From G025836975 sp048751585 (GTDB taxonomy: Bacteria > Pseudomonadota > Gammaproteobacteria > Burkholderiales > Burkholderiaceae_B), in contig NZ_JAZHOB010000006.1 in NCBI RefSeq assembly GCF_048751585.1, forward strand, positions 248,001 to 312,000: a stretch of 64,000 nt of DNA, in the 5' to 3' direction. The notes beneath the pieces are model-generated. The model was not told the origin of the DNA and did no database searches. It worked only from the letters and a program-made list of their open reading frames with translations. The position numbers and the translations under genes were made by a program. Of this stretch, positions 23,341 through 32,635 are shown one piece after another (position 1 is the stretch's first letter; each line of letters starts with the position of its first letter).

Positions 23341-24771
23341 ATGAGTTTCGGTCAAGGTTTAAGCGGCTTGAATGCCGCATCGCAGACACTGGATGTCATC
23401 GGCAACAATATCGCCAACTCCGGCACGGTGGGCTTCAAGTCCGCGAGCGCCACCTTCGCCGACGTCTATGCCAGCTCGGGCGTGGGTCTGGGTACCCAGG
23501 TCTCCAGCATCAGTCAGCGCTTCACCATAGGCACGATTTCCAATACAGGCAATCAGTTCGACCTGGCCATCGATGGCGACAAGGGCCTGTTTCGTGTCCT
23601 GGATCCCAATGGCAACGTCCTGTATACCCGCAACGGCCAGTTCTTCCCCAACAAGGAAGGTTTCATCGTCAACGCCCAGGGCTATCGCCTGACGGCTTAC
23701 GAGGAAGGCGGCACCAACATCGTTCCAGTGCGCGTACCCACGGGCAATATCGCACCGCAGGCCACCACGACCATGTGGTCGACGATGAATCTGGATGCGA
23801 ACGCGGAGCTTGCTGGCGGGCAGGTGCTGGAGAAGGAGGGCGTAGTGGTGCTGGGTGGCACAAACTATACCTATACAGGTAGCTGGGCCGCCCCGACGTG
23901 GACTGGAGCTGTTCCTAATGGTACTTTTACCACCGGCACTGCCGGTGTGTCAGTAACCTTTGCGGCTGGCGTTCCCGACGCGGCCAATCCGCCTGCTATT
24001 CCTGAGGGCGGCGGTAACACGGACTACGTTGCGCCCGTCGCCGCTGCCCCGTTTGACCCTGCTGTCGCGAGTAGCTTTACTCACCAGCTACCCATCAATA
24101 TCTACGACTCCCTGGGCAATTCTCATCAGGTGACCCAATATTTTGCCAAGCGCCCGGCAACGGCTGGCGGCAGTGAATGGGATGTGTATTATCGCTTGGG
24201 TGGCCAGCCTTTGACCTCGCCGGTGGACGGCGGCCTGAAGCTACAGTTCGATAAGGCTGGCCGGCTTACCTCTCCGACGACACCACAGCTGCTTACTGTA
24301 ACGCCCCCCACCGGCGGTTCTCCCGCCGACGAACTGAATTTCACCGTCGACTACGCCAACTCCACGCAATTTGGCGGCGACTTCACCTACAAGTTCGACC
24401 GTAACGGTTTCGCCACCGGTGAATACGCCAGCATGTCGATCACGGCGGACGGGTCTATCGTTGCCAACTACACCAACGGCCAAACGCAAGGCCTGGGCTA
24501 CCTGGTTTTGGCCGACTTTGCCAACTTGCAGGGCTTGCGGCCCGAGGGCGGCAACGCCTGGGCCGAGACCTCGACATCGGGCCAGCCTATTTTGGGCCGC
24601 CCCGGCACCAACAGCCTGGCCCTGGTCAAGAGCCAGGCCGTTGAAGAATCCAATGTGGACCTGAGCCAGGAACTGGTCAACATGATCATTGCGCAGCGCA
24701 CCTACCAGGCCAATGCGCAAGCCATCAAAACCCAGGATCAGGTTGTGCAAACCCTGATCAACATGCGTTAA
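23341..24771 (+). CDS. flgE: Hook protein FlgE
   Basis: FlgE polymerises into the universal joint. The 476-residue product has axial ends: N-terminal GLSGLNAASQTLDVIGNNIANSGTVGFK and C-terminal VDLSQELVNMIIAQRTYQANAQAIKTQDQ (quoted in part). The variable central domains are enlarged; residues about 172-240 form a Gly/Thr/Pro-rich segment just before the conserved INIYDSLGNSHQ strand, and its codon use is less biased than the flanks. It begins with an AACGAGG site. Confidence 0.94.
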   Translation: MSFGQGLSGLNAASQTLDVIGNNIANSGTVGFKSASATFADVYASSGVGLGTQVSSISQRFTIGTISNTGNQFDLAIDGDKGLFRVLDPNGNVLYTRNGQFFPNKEGFIVNAQGYRLTAYEEGGTNIVPVRVPTGNIAPQATTTMWSTMNLDANAELAGGQVLEKEGVVVLGGTNYTYTGSWAAPTWTGAVPNGTFTTGTAGVSVTFAAGVPDAANPPAIPEGGGNTDYVAPVAAAPFDPAVASSFTHQLPINIYDSLGNSHQVTQYFAKRPATAGGSEWDVYYRLGGQPLTSPVDGGLKLQFDKAGRLTSPTTPQLLTVTPPTGGSPADELNFTVDYANSTQFGGDFTYKFDRNGFATGEYASMSITADGSIVANYTNGQTQGLGYLVLADFANLQGLRPEGGNAWAETSTSGQPILGRPGTNSLALVKSQAVEESNVDLSQELVNMIIAQRTYQANAQAIKTQDQVVQTLINMR

Positions 24772-24781
24772 GCGGGCGTAA

Positions 24782-25525
24782 ATGGACCGCATCATCTACA
24801 CCGCCGCGGGCGGCGCCGCAAGAGTGCTGGAGCAGCAGGCCGTCATTAGCAACAATATGGCCAACGTCAGCACCACGGGTTTCCGCGAACAGTTGGCCAT
24901 TTACCGCTCGGTTCCCGTCGTGGGCCACCCCGGCATGCCCACCCGCGTGTCCACGGTAACGTCCACGCCGGGCAGCAATCTTCAGCAGGGCACCATGGTC
25001 GAAACCGGCCATGCCCTGGATGCGGCCATTACGGGCGATGGCTGGTTCAGTGTGCAGACGCCGCAAGGCGAGGCCTACACCCGCTCGGGCGAGTTCGCGG
25101 TCAATACGCAAGGCCTGCTGGTCACCCAGCAAGGCTTTCCCGTCATGTCGGCCGACGGCGCGCCGGTGGAAGTTCCCGAGCGGGGCGCGGTCACGTTTTC
25201 AGGCGACGGGCAGATCTCGGCCCTGGGCGCGGGCGACAATCCCAACGACATCCAGCTTATCGGGCAGTTGAAGCTGGTGAATCCGCCCGCCGCCGACATG
25301 GTGCGCGGCGACGACGGTTTGTTTCGCGTGGCCGGCGGCCAAGCGGCGCAGGCCGACCCGCAGGTGCGCATGATTGCCGGCTTTGTGGAAAAGAGCAACG
25401 TCAATCCCGCCGAAGCCATGGTGGGCATGATCGCCAACGCCCGCCGCTTCGAAATGCAGATGAAGGTAATACAGGACGCCAGCGCCAATGCGGAGCGGGC
25501 CAATTCCATACTGTCGACCAATTAA
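24782..25525 (+). CDS. flgF: Proximal rod protein FlgF
   Basis: A 247-residue rod subunit: N-terminal MDRIIYTAAGGAARVLEQQAV and NNMANVSTTGFRE, central beta domain GDGWFSVQTPQGEAYTR, and C-terminal VEKSNVNPAEAMVGMIANARRFE. These are family hallmarks. It lies ten bases after flgE and 47 before flgG. Confidence 0.95.
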   Translation: MDRIIYTAAGGAARVLEQQAVISNNMANVSTTGFREQLAIYRSVPVVGHPGMPTRVSTVTSTPGSNLQQGTMVETGHALDAAITGDGWFSVQTPQGEAYTRSGEFAVNTQGLLVTQQGFPVMSADGAPVEVPERGAVTFSGDGQISALGAGDNPNDIQLIGQLKLVNPPAADMVRGDDGLFRVAGGQAAQADPQVRMIAGFVEKSNVNPAEAMVGMIANARRFEMQMKVIQDASANAERANSILSTN

Positions 25526-25572
25526 CGCTTGTGTGCAATGGCGCCGGCTTGCCCGCGCCGCAAGGAAAATAA

Positions 25573-26358
25573 ATGATACGTTCACTCTGGATAGCCAAAA
25601 CCGGGCTGGAATCGCAGCAGACCAATATGGATGTGATTTCCAACAACCTGGCCAACGTCAACACCAGCGCCTTCAAGCGCGGTCGCGCCGTGTTCGAAGA
25701 CCTGATGTACCAGACCATACGCCAGCCCGGAGCCCAGGTGGGCGCCGCCAACCAGCTGCCTTCGGGCTTGCAGATCGGCACCGGCGTGCGCACGGTGGCG
25801 ACCGAGCGCATCCATACCCAGGGCAATGTGAAAGAAACCGGCAATCCTCTGGATATCGCCATCCAGGGCAATGGCTTCCTGCAAGTGGAATTGCCCGACG
25901 GCACCTTTGCCTACACGCGCGACGGCAACCTGCAAAAAGACCAGAACGGCCAGTTGGTGACGGCCGGCGGCTATCCCATCCAGCCGCCCATCAATATCCC
26001 CGATAACGCCCTGACCCTTACGATTGCGCGCGACGGCACTGTGTCGGTCACCCAGCCGGGCGCCGCCGGCGTCAATGTGCAGATCGGTCAGTTGCAGTTG
26101 ACTACCTTCGTCAACACCACGGGCCTGCAAAGCGCCGGCGAGAACCTGTATTTGGAAACCGACGCTTCGGGTCCGGCCAACTTCGCCCAGCCGGGCCTGG
26201 ATGGCGCCGGTCTGCTGCTGCAGCAATATACCGAAACGTCCAACGTGAACGTGGCCGAGGAACTGGTGAACATGATCACCACACAGCGCGCCTATGAAAT
26301 GAACAGCAAGGCCATCCAGACTTCGGACCAGATGCTGGCGCGCCTGACTCAACTGTAA
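25573..26358 (+). CDS. flgG: Distal rod protein FlgG
   Basis: A 261-residue distal rod subunit of normal length. It carries MIRSLWIAKTGLESQQ, NNLANVNTSAFKRGRAVFEDL and the C-terminal TSNVNVAEELVNMITTQRAYEMN motif. The drive-shaft rod it builds passes through the P- and L-rings encoded next. flgH starts two bases after its stop. Confidence 0.96.
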   Translation: MIRSLWIAKTGLESQQTNMDVISNNLANVNTSAFKRGRAVFEDLMYQTIRQPGAQVGAANQLPSGLQIGTGVRTVATERIHTQGNVKETGNPLDIAIQGNGFLQVELPDGTFAYTRDGNLQKDQNGQLVTAGGYPIQPPINIPDNALTLTIARDGTVSVTQPGAAGVNVQIGQLQLTTFVNTTGLQSAGENLYLETDASGPANFAQPGLDGAGLLLQQYTETSNVNVAEELVNMITTQRAYEMNSKAIQTSDQMLARLTQL

Positions 26359-26360
26359 TA

Positions 26361-27047
26361 ATGCTTAAACGTCTTATCCGCTTTCTGCTTTGTCTGGTTG
26401 CCGCCGCTTTGTCGGGTTGTGCCCTGGTACCCCCCGAGCCTGTTGTAACGGGTCCCTTGACAGCGCCGCCGCCGCTGCCTGCCTTGCCCAGCGCGCAGGC
26501 CAATGGGGCCATCTATCAGCCCACCGCCTACGGCAACTACCCCCTGTTCGAGGATCGCCGGCCGCGCAATGTGGGCGATATCGTCACGGTCGTCATCCAG
26601 GAGAAGACCAACGCGGCCAAGAACGTGCAGACCACGACGGATCGAAGCGGCAGCGCCGGCCTGGACATGACGCTGGCTCCGGCCATTCTGCCCACCGACC
26701 TGGGCGCCAAGCAGAATTTCGGCGTAAGCGGCAACAATGCATCGCAGGGCAAGGGGTCCACCCGCGCCGACAACACCTTCCAGGGCACGCTGACAACGAC
26801 GGTCATCGGCGTGTTGCCCAACGGCAATCTGCAGATCGCCGGCGACAAGCAGATTGCCATCAACCGGGGCAGCGAACACATCCGCTTCTCCGGTGTGGTC
26901 GATCCGCGCTCCATCACGGGCTCGAACACGGTGTCGTCCACACAGGTGGCGGATGCCCGCATCGAGTTCCGCAGCAAGGGCACCATGGACGAAGTACAGA
27001 CCATGGGCTGGCTGCAACGCTTCTTCCTGAATATTTCCCCGTTCTGA
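26361..27047 (+). CDS. flgH: L-ring lipoprotein FlgH
   Basis: FlgH forms the outer-membrane bushing ring. The 228-residue product has a lipoprotein signal ending in LSGC (Cys20), then the conserved YPLFEDRRPRNVGDIVTVVIQEKTNA region and a C-terminal VADARIEFRSKGTMDE. It is tightly packed between flgG and flgI. Confidence 0.95.
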   Translation: MLKRLIRFLLCLVAAALSGCALVPPEPVVTGPLTAPPPLPALPSAQANGAIYQPTAYGNYPLFEDRRPRNVGDIVTVVIQEKTNAAKNVQTTTDRSGSAGLDMTLAPAILPTDLGAKQNFGVSGNNASQGKGSTRADNTFQGTLTTTVIGVLPNGNLQIAGDKQIAINRGSEHIRFSGVVDPRSITGSNTVSSTQVADARIEFRSKGTMDEVQTMGWLQRFFLNISPF

Positions 27048-27051
27048 CAGG

Positions 27052-28194
27052 GTGCCGGCTTTGATTTCCTATTTCCTCGACAAGCTGGGCCGTTACGCAA
27101 GCGCGCTGGCGCTGGGCGCGCTGTGCGCCGCGGCCTTTGGCCCGGCCCAGGCGGAACGCATCAAGGACCTGGCCTCCATCCAGGGCGTGCGCGCCAACCA
27201 GTTGATCGGCTACGGTCTGGTCGTGGGCCTGGACGGCAGCGGCGACCAGGTGCGTCAGACCCCTTTCACGCAGCAAAGCCTGACCAATATGCTTTCTCAG
27301 TTGGGCGTGACCGTGCCGCAGGGCACCAATATGCAGGTCAAGAACGTGGCGGCGGTCATGGTGACCGCCAAGCTGGCCGCGTTTGCCCAGCCCGGGCAAA
27401 CCATGGACGTGGTCGTGTCGTCCATGGGCAATGCCAAGAGCTTGCGCGGCGGCACCTTGCTGATGACGCCGCTGAAAGGCGCGAACGGCCAGGTCTACGC
27501 CATTGCGCAAGGCAATTTGCTGGTCGGCGGAGCCGGCGCGCAAGCGGGCGGGTCCAGCGTCCAGGTCAACCAGCTTAACGGCGGCATCATTTCCAACGGC
27601 GCCATCGTCGAACGCAGCGTGCCCACCATTTATGCCCGCGACGGCATTATCAATCTGGAACTGAACAACACCGATTTCGGCACGGCGCAGAGCATGGTGG
27701 CGGCGTTGAACCGCCAGTTTGGCCAGCGCACCGCCACTGCCCTGGACGGGCGGGTCATCCAGGTGCGCGGCCCCGTCGACCCGGCGGCGCAAACGGCCTT
27801 CCTGTCGCAGGTGGAAAACCTGCAGGTCAAGCTGCCGCCCGCGCGCGCCAAGGTGGTCGTCAATGCGCGCACCGGATCGGTGGTCATGAACCGTACCGTC
27901 ACCATAGACGAAGCGGCTATCGCCTATGGCAATCTTTCGGTGGTCATCAGCCGTAATTCGCAGGTCAGCCAGCCCGATACGCCTTTCGGCGGCGGACAGA
28001 CCGTGGTGACCGACAGCACCGATATCGAATTGCGCTCCGACACCGGCAGCCTGCAGCGGGTCACCACCAGCGCCAACCTGGCCGATGTGGTGAAGGCCTT
28101 GAACGCGCTGGGCGCCACGCCGCAGGATTTGCTGTCCATATTGCAGAACCTGAAGAGTGCCGGCGCCTTGCGCGCCGACCTGGAAATCATATAG
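27052..28194 (+). CDS. flgI: P-ring protein FlgI
   Basis: FlgI forms the periplasmic P-ring around the rod. The 380-residue product has a Sec signal with cleavage after AQA (residue 34), followed by ERIKDLASIQGVRANQLIGYGLVVGLDGSGDQ, the family's N-terminal hallmark. The GTG at 27052 is chosen; a TTG at 27061 is also possible. It needs FlgA, encoded upstream on the other strand. Confidence 0.94.
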   Translation: MPALISYFLDKLGRYASALALGALCAAAFGPAQAERIKDLASIQGVRANQLIGYGLVVGLDGSGDQVRQTPFTQQSLTNMLSQLGVTVPQGTNMQVKNVAAVMVTAKLAAFAQPGQTMDVVVSSMGNAKSLRGGTLLMTPLKGANGQVYAIAQGNLLVGGAGAQAGGSSVQVNQLNGGIISNGAIVERSVPTIYARDGIINLELNNTDFGTAQSMVAALNRQFGQRTATALDGRVIQVRGPVDPAAQTAFLSQVENLQVKLPPARAKVVVNARTGSVVMNRTVTIDEAAIAYGNLSVVISRNSQVSQPDTPFGGGQTVVTDSTDIELRSDTGSLQRVTTSANLADVVKALNALGATPQDLLSILQNLKSAGALRADLEII

Positions 28195-28202
28195 GGGGCG
28201 AT

Positions 28203-29195
28203 ATGGCATTCGTACAGTACATTCCCCGTCCCAGCCACGGCAACATTGCTTCTTCGCTTGACTTCAGCGGATTGAACAGCCTGAAGCAGGGCGTTCGATC
28301 GGGCGCAGGCGCGTCGCCGGAGGCCCAGAAAGAAGTGGCGCAGCAGTTCGAGGCCTTGTTCATCCAGCAAATGCTCAAGCAGGCGCGGCAGGTTTCGGTG
28401 GCGCCCGGCGCGTTCGACAGCCAGCAGACCCGGCTGGCGCAGAGCATGAGCGATGAGCAGATGTCTTTGCAACTGGCCAATCCGGGCATAGGCCTGGCCC
28501 AGGCCTTGCTGGATCAGATCCAGGCCGCACAGGGCGGGCCATCCGGTGTCATCGCCGGCGGATCGACGCCGCCGGAATTGGCCAGCTCGCGCCTGCCCGG
28601 CCTGACGTCGCGGATAGGGGACGGCCGCCGCAACGATGCCTCGTCGATAGACAGTCTGATCAATCTGTTGACCCGTAACCCGTTTACCGAAAAAATCTAT
28701 TCGGCCATCAAGGGCGCGCCCGATCACATTCAAAGCTTTGTTTCCAAGATGTCCAGCGCGGCCCGCGTGGCCGCCAATCAAAGCGGCGTGCCGGAAAAAC
28801 TGATCCTTAGCCAGGCGGCGCTGGAGTCGGGCTGGGGCAAACGCGAAATCATGCGACCCGACGGCTCCACCAGTTACAACCTGTTCGGCATCAAAGCGAC
28901 GTCTGGCTGGAAAGGCGATGTCGTGCATATCACGACCACCGAGTTTGAAAACGGTGTGGCCAAAAAGGTAACGCAACCATTCCGAGCCTACGGTTCGTAT
29001 GCCGAGTCCTTTGCCGATTATGCACGCTTGATAAGCGAAAATGAGCGCTATAGCGAGGTCGTTGCCGCCACGTCGGCCGAAGATGCCGCCCGCAAGATAC
29101 AGGCGGCCGGCTATGCAACCGACCCGGCGTATGCGGAAAAGCTGATCTCCATCATGTCTTACTTCGACTCGGGGTCGATCAAGCGGGCGGGCTGA
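28203..29195 (+). CDS. flgJ: Bifunctional rod cap / peptidoglycan hydrolase FlgJ
   Basis: FlgJ caps the rod and cuts a hole in peptidoglycan. In 330 residues it has the rod-binding N-terminal domain (about 30-105, EVAQQFEALFIQQMLKQAR) and a C-terminal glucosaminidase domain (about 165-315). The putative catalytic Glu208 lies in LESGWGKRE, followed by YNLFGIKA. This is the fused two-domain form usual in beta- and gammaproteobacteria. It is last in the flgB-J operon; a sigma-28 promoter follows. Confidence 0.94.
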   Translation: MAFVQYIPRPSHGNIASSLDFSGLNSLKQGVRSGAGASPEAQKEVAQQFEALFIQQMLKQARQVSVAPGAFDSQQTRLAQSMSDEQMSLQLANPGIGLAQALLDQIQAAQGGPSGVIAGGSTPPELASSRLPGLTSRIGDGRRNDASSIDSLINLLTRNPFTEKIYSAIKGAPDHIQSFVSKMSSAARVAANQSGVPEKLILSQAALESGWGKREIMRPDGSTSYNLFGIKATSGWKGDVVHITTTEFENGVAKKVTQPFRAYGSYAESFADYARLISENERYSEVVAATSAEDAARKIQAAGYATDPAYAEKLISIMSYFDSGSIKRAG

Positions 29196-29230
29196 GGGCG
29201 GATAGGCCAAACCGAGGTTGAGCACAGAGC

Positions 29231-29257
29231 TAAACCTTTTGGAGCTGCAGCCGTTAA
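29231..29257 (+). promoter_or_regulatory. Sigma-28 (FliA) promoter for flgKL
   Basis: TAAACCTT, an 11-base spacer and GCCGTTAA match the sigma-28 consensus (TAAAGTTT-N11-GCCGATAA) well. The site lies between flgJ and flgK, 63 bases before the flgK start, so flgKL should be a class III unit. Confidence 0.85.
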
Positions 29258-29320
29258 TACGGTACATAGTATTTAAATACAGATGGATGATAGTCCAGCT
29301 GACTGAACGCGGAATCCTTC

Positions 29321-30964
29321 ATGAATCTATCCAATCTGGGTCTTAGCGCTTTAACGGCGGCGCAAAACCGCTTGCAAACGGCCGGCCACAACATCAACAA
29401 TGCGGCCACCGAAGGCTATAACCGCCAGTCCGTGTTGGTTGCAACGGCCGGTGCCGCCTCTACCAGCGCCGGTTACATCGGCCGCGGTGTGCAGGCCGTT
29501 ACGGTGCAGCGCGCCTACGACGGCTTTTTGTACCGCCAGTTGGTCAATGCGCAGACCACGGGCGCGTCCATCGCCACCTATGGCAATGAAATCACCCAGA
29601 TCAATAACCTGTTCGCCGATCGCACCGTGGGCATTACACCCGCCCTGCAAAAATTCTTCGACGGCATCCAGGCTGTGGCATCGGCGCCGGCCGATAGCGC
29701 CGCGCGCCAGGAACTGCTGGGCCGCGCCAGCAGTCTGGTGGGCCAGATCAACGACAGCAATGCCTTTCTGGACAGCCAGCGCAATAACATCAATACCCAG
29801 TTGACCACGGTCGTAACCCAAATCAACAGCTATGCCGAACGCATACGCGATCTGAATACTCAAATCACCACGGCGTACGCCACCGCATCGCAGCACGCGC
29901 CCAACGACCTGCTGGACCAGCGCGATCAACTGGTTTCCGAGCTTAGCCAACTGGTGGAAGTGAAGGTCATCGAGCAAGACAGCAGTTTCAGCCTTACTGT
30001 GGGCAACGGCCAGATTCTTTTAGGGGGCGACACGCTATTCCCGCTGCATGCGCAGCCTTCGGCCGACGATCCGGCGCGCGTTGTCGTGGCGTACTCGGCG
30101 CCCGGCCCCAACGGCAGCACCCTGAAGCTCGAGCTGGACGAAAGCCGCATCAAGGGCGGTACGCTGGGCGGTCTTATCGCCTACCGCCGCGATGCGCTGG
30201 ATACCGTGCAGAACAACCTGGGCCGTCTGGCCGTAGGTTTGGCCACCGCCGTCAACGCCTTGCATAAGCAAGGCGAAGATCTGAACGGCGTGGGCGGCGG
30301 CGATTTCTTCAACTTGGGTACAGTCGAAGCCCTCCCCGGCGCTCGCAACGCCGGCGCAGCGGTGCTGAATATCGATTTGGCCGACGCCAATCAGCTTACG
30401 GGTCAAGACTACCGGGTAGAACGTACCGCCACCGGTTATACAGTTACCAGCATTCCCAATGGCACGACCACCGCGCTGACCGGCACCACCGGTACGGTTG
30501 ACGGAGTAAGCTTCGACTTCACCGGCGGCGCGCCCGCCGTGGGTGATTCCTGGCTGGTGCAGCCCACCCGCGCGGCAGCGGCGAATTTGTCGCTGGCCAT
30601 CAACGACCCGGCCAAGATCGCCGCCTCGGCGCCCGGCACCGGCACAGCCAATGGCGACAATGCCTTGGCCCTGGCCGAGCTGCAAACCAAGAAGCTTCTG
30701 GGTAACGGCGCCATGAGCCTGAACGAGTCGTTTTCGCAGATCGTCAACAAGGTTGGGGTGCTGACTCAGCAGAATGCTACCCAAGCCAAGGCCCAAGCTA
30801 CGCTGATTCAGCAGAACTACGCGGCGCAGCAGGCGGTGTCGGGCGTGAACCTCAACGAAGAATATGTCAATTTGGACCGCTATCAAGAGCAGTTCCGCGC
30901 GGCATCACGACTGATCGATGTCAGTTCCACCTTGTTCGATACCCTGCTGAGTTTGCGCAGTTAA
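29321..30964 (+). CDS. flgK: Hook-filament junction protein FlgK (HAP1)
   Basis: FlgK is the first junction protein. The 547-residue product has axial ends (NLGLSALTAAQNRLQTAGHNINNAATEGYNRQ at the N-terminus in part; NLNEEYVNLDRYQEQFRAASRLIDVSSTLFDTLLSLR at the end in part). Residues about 355-430 form a beta-rich module ending GAPAVGDSWLVQPTR, which resembles two modules inside FlgL. FlgN, encoded at 19883, is its expected chaperone. Confidence 0.95.
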   Translation: MNLSNLGLSALTAAQNRLQTAGHNINNAATEGYNRQSVLVATAGAASTSAGYIGRGVQAVTVQRAYDGFLYRQLVNAQTTGASIATYGNEITQINNLFADRTVGITPALQKFFDGIQAVASAPADSAARQELLGRASSLVGQINDSNAFLDSQRNNINTQLTTVVTQINSYAERIRDLNTQITTAYATASQHAPNDLLDQRDQLVSELSQLVEVKVIEQDSSFSLTVGNGQILLGGDTLFPLHAQPSADDPARVVVAYSAPGPNGSTLKLELDESRIKGGTLGGLIAYRRDALDTVQNNLGRLAVGLATAVNALHKQGEDLNGVGGGDFFNLGTVEALPGARNAGAAVLNIDLADANQLTGQDYRVERTATGYTVTSIPNGTTTALTGTTGTVDGVSFDFTGGAPAVGDSWLVQPTRAAAANLSLAINDPAKIAASAPGTGTANGDNALALAELQTKKLLGNGAMSLNESFSQIVNKVGVLTQQNATQAKAQATLIQQNYAAQQAVSGVNLNEEYVNLDRYQEQFRAASRLIDVSSTLFDTLLSLRS

Positions 30965-31019
30965 TTGGACGCCCTGCATTTTTGATTGATTAGTCGCTTA
31001 TTTTTTCAGGATTTTCACC

Positions 31020-32561
31020 ATGCGTATTAGTTCCACCTTGTTTTTTCAGACGGGACTGAATTCCATCAACGCGCAGCAGTCCGACCTGATGCACCTGTAT
31101 CAGCAGATCGGCAGCGGCCGACGCATGGTGACCCCTGCCGACGATCCCTTGGCGGCGGCGCAAGCCATCAACATCAGCCAATCGCAATCGCTGAACAAGC
31201 GCTTTGCCGATAATCGGGACGTTGCCAAGAGCAACCTGGGCATCGAGGAAAACACCCTTAATTCGGTTACCACGCTGCTGCAGGACATCAAGACACGCTT
31301 GATCGAAGCGGGTAACGGCACCATGGCCGACGCCGACCGCGCCACGCTCAGCAATGTGCTGGCCAGCGCGCGCACCAACCTTCTGGGCCTGGCCAACGCC
31401 ACGGACGGCAGCGGACAGTATCTGTTCTCGGGCGCCAAGGGCAATACCGCCGCCTTCCAGGAAGTGAACGGCAAAATCGTCTACATGGGCGATCAGAACC
31501 AGCGCAACATCCAGGCCGACCAGACCCGGCGCATCGCCGGCAGCGACGTTGGCTCGGATATCTTCGATCGCGCCGCGCCTGGAACCAGTGTTTATCTATC
31601 GACGGCCGGTGCCGCCAACGCCGGCACTGGTCTGATCAGCAAGCCATCGATTACCGATCCGGCGGGTGCGGGCATTGGGCAGACCTATACCATTACGTTT
31701 ACGTCCGCTACGGACTATACGGTTGATGTGTCGGATTCCTCCGGTGCCGCGGTCTATAGCTATACGGGCACGGGCTATGCGGCCGGAAGCACCAAGTCGA
31801 TTGCGCTGCAAGGCGGCGTGCAGGTGGAGTTCTCCGGACAGCCGGCGGTGGGCGATAAGTTCGTCGTTGAACCCGCCAGCGCTCCGGCGTATACGGCGAC
31901 ACCGGGCGCGGCGCTTGATCCCAGCGTAATTGTCGGCACGCCGCGCGTGTCCGATCCTTCATTGGCTGATCCGGCCAACAAGTTTACTGTCCGGTTCACG
32001 TCGCCTACGACCTATGAAGTGGACATGACCGACGGCGACGGCAATGTCACGGCCAATATCAGCAACGGCGTTTATGATCCCCTGGCATCCAATACCCTGG
32101 AACTGTCCAACGGCATGCAGTTGCAGGTATCGGGGGCGCCCATCGCCGGCGATACTATCGAGGTCCAGGCCACAGCCGCAGGCACCAATACCAACCTGAA
32201 CATCTTCGACACCCTGGACAGCATCATCGCCGCGCTGGAAAACCCCATGCAGGGCGACGAATTTGCTACGGCGGCCTTCCAGAACACATTGGCCACCGCA
32301 ATACAGCGCATCGACGTCAACTACAACAACGTGTTGACCGTGCGCGCGTCGGTGGGTTCACGCATGAATGAACTGGATGCGCTGGATGCCAACGGCGCCC
32401 AGCGCAGCCTGGGCTATAGCTCGCAGTTATCAAAAATGGAAGACCTGGACTACTACACCGCCACGACGCAATTGCAGCTTCGTTCCTCGGCGCTGGAAGC
32501 GGCTTCCCTGGCTTTCCGAAAAATCCAGTCGCTCAGCCTGTTCAACATGGGTTCGAACTAG
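31020..32561 (+). CDS. flgL: Hook-filament junction protein FlgL (HAP3), enlarged
   Basis: FlgL is the second junction protein, homologous to flagellin at both ends (MRISSTLFFQTGLNSINAQQ at the start, EAASLAFRKIQSLSLFNMGSN at the end, quoted in part). At 513 residues it is much longer than the roughly 300-320 of enterobacteria. The extra length is a central region (about residues 205-385) holding two related beta modules. It lies 55 bases after flgK and shares its sigma-28 promoter. Confidence 0.94.
   Translation: MRISSTLFFQTGLNSINAQQSDLMHLYQQIGSGRRMVTPADDPLAAAQAINISQSQSLNKRFADNRDVAKSNLGIEENTLNSVTTLLQDIKTRLIEAGNGTMADADRATLSNVLASARTNLLGLANATDGSGQYLFSGAKGNTAAFQEVNGKIVYMGDQNQRNIQADQTRRIAGSDVGSDIFDRAAPGTSVYLSTAGAANAGTGLISKPSITDPAGAGIGQTYTITFTSATDYTVDVSDSSGAAVYSYTGTGYAAGSTKSIALQGGVQVEFSGQPAVGDKFVVEPASAPAYTATPGAALDPSVIVGTPRVSDPSLADPANKFTVRFTSPTTYEVDMTDGDGNVTANISNGVYDPLASNTLELSNGMQLQVSGAPIAGDTIEVQATAAGTNTNLNIFDTLDSIIAALENPMQGDEFATAAFQNTLATAIQRIDVNYNNVLTVRASVGSRMNELDALDANGAQRSLGYSSQLSKMEDLDYYTATTQLQLRSSALEAASLAFRKIQSLSLFNMGSN
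31633..32175 (+). repeat. Two tandem diverged beta modules within flgL
   Basis: At protein level, module 1 runs from SKPSITDPAG to KFVVEPAS (about 31633-31884) and module 2 from GTPRVSDPSL to TIEVQATA (about 31933-32175). Both share the order P-x-[IV]-[ST]-D-P, [TK]-[YF]-T-[IV]-x-F-T-S, [TY]-x-V-D-[VM], and an ending G-x-P-[IV]-x-G-D. They are diverged and not recent copies. Confidence 0.7.
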
Positions 32562-32635
32562 CAGGACGCTTAATCCGGAGCGGAGACACCGCCGGACAGA
32601 TTTCCCGTCGTTTTGGTGTGAAGTGAGAATAATAG

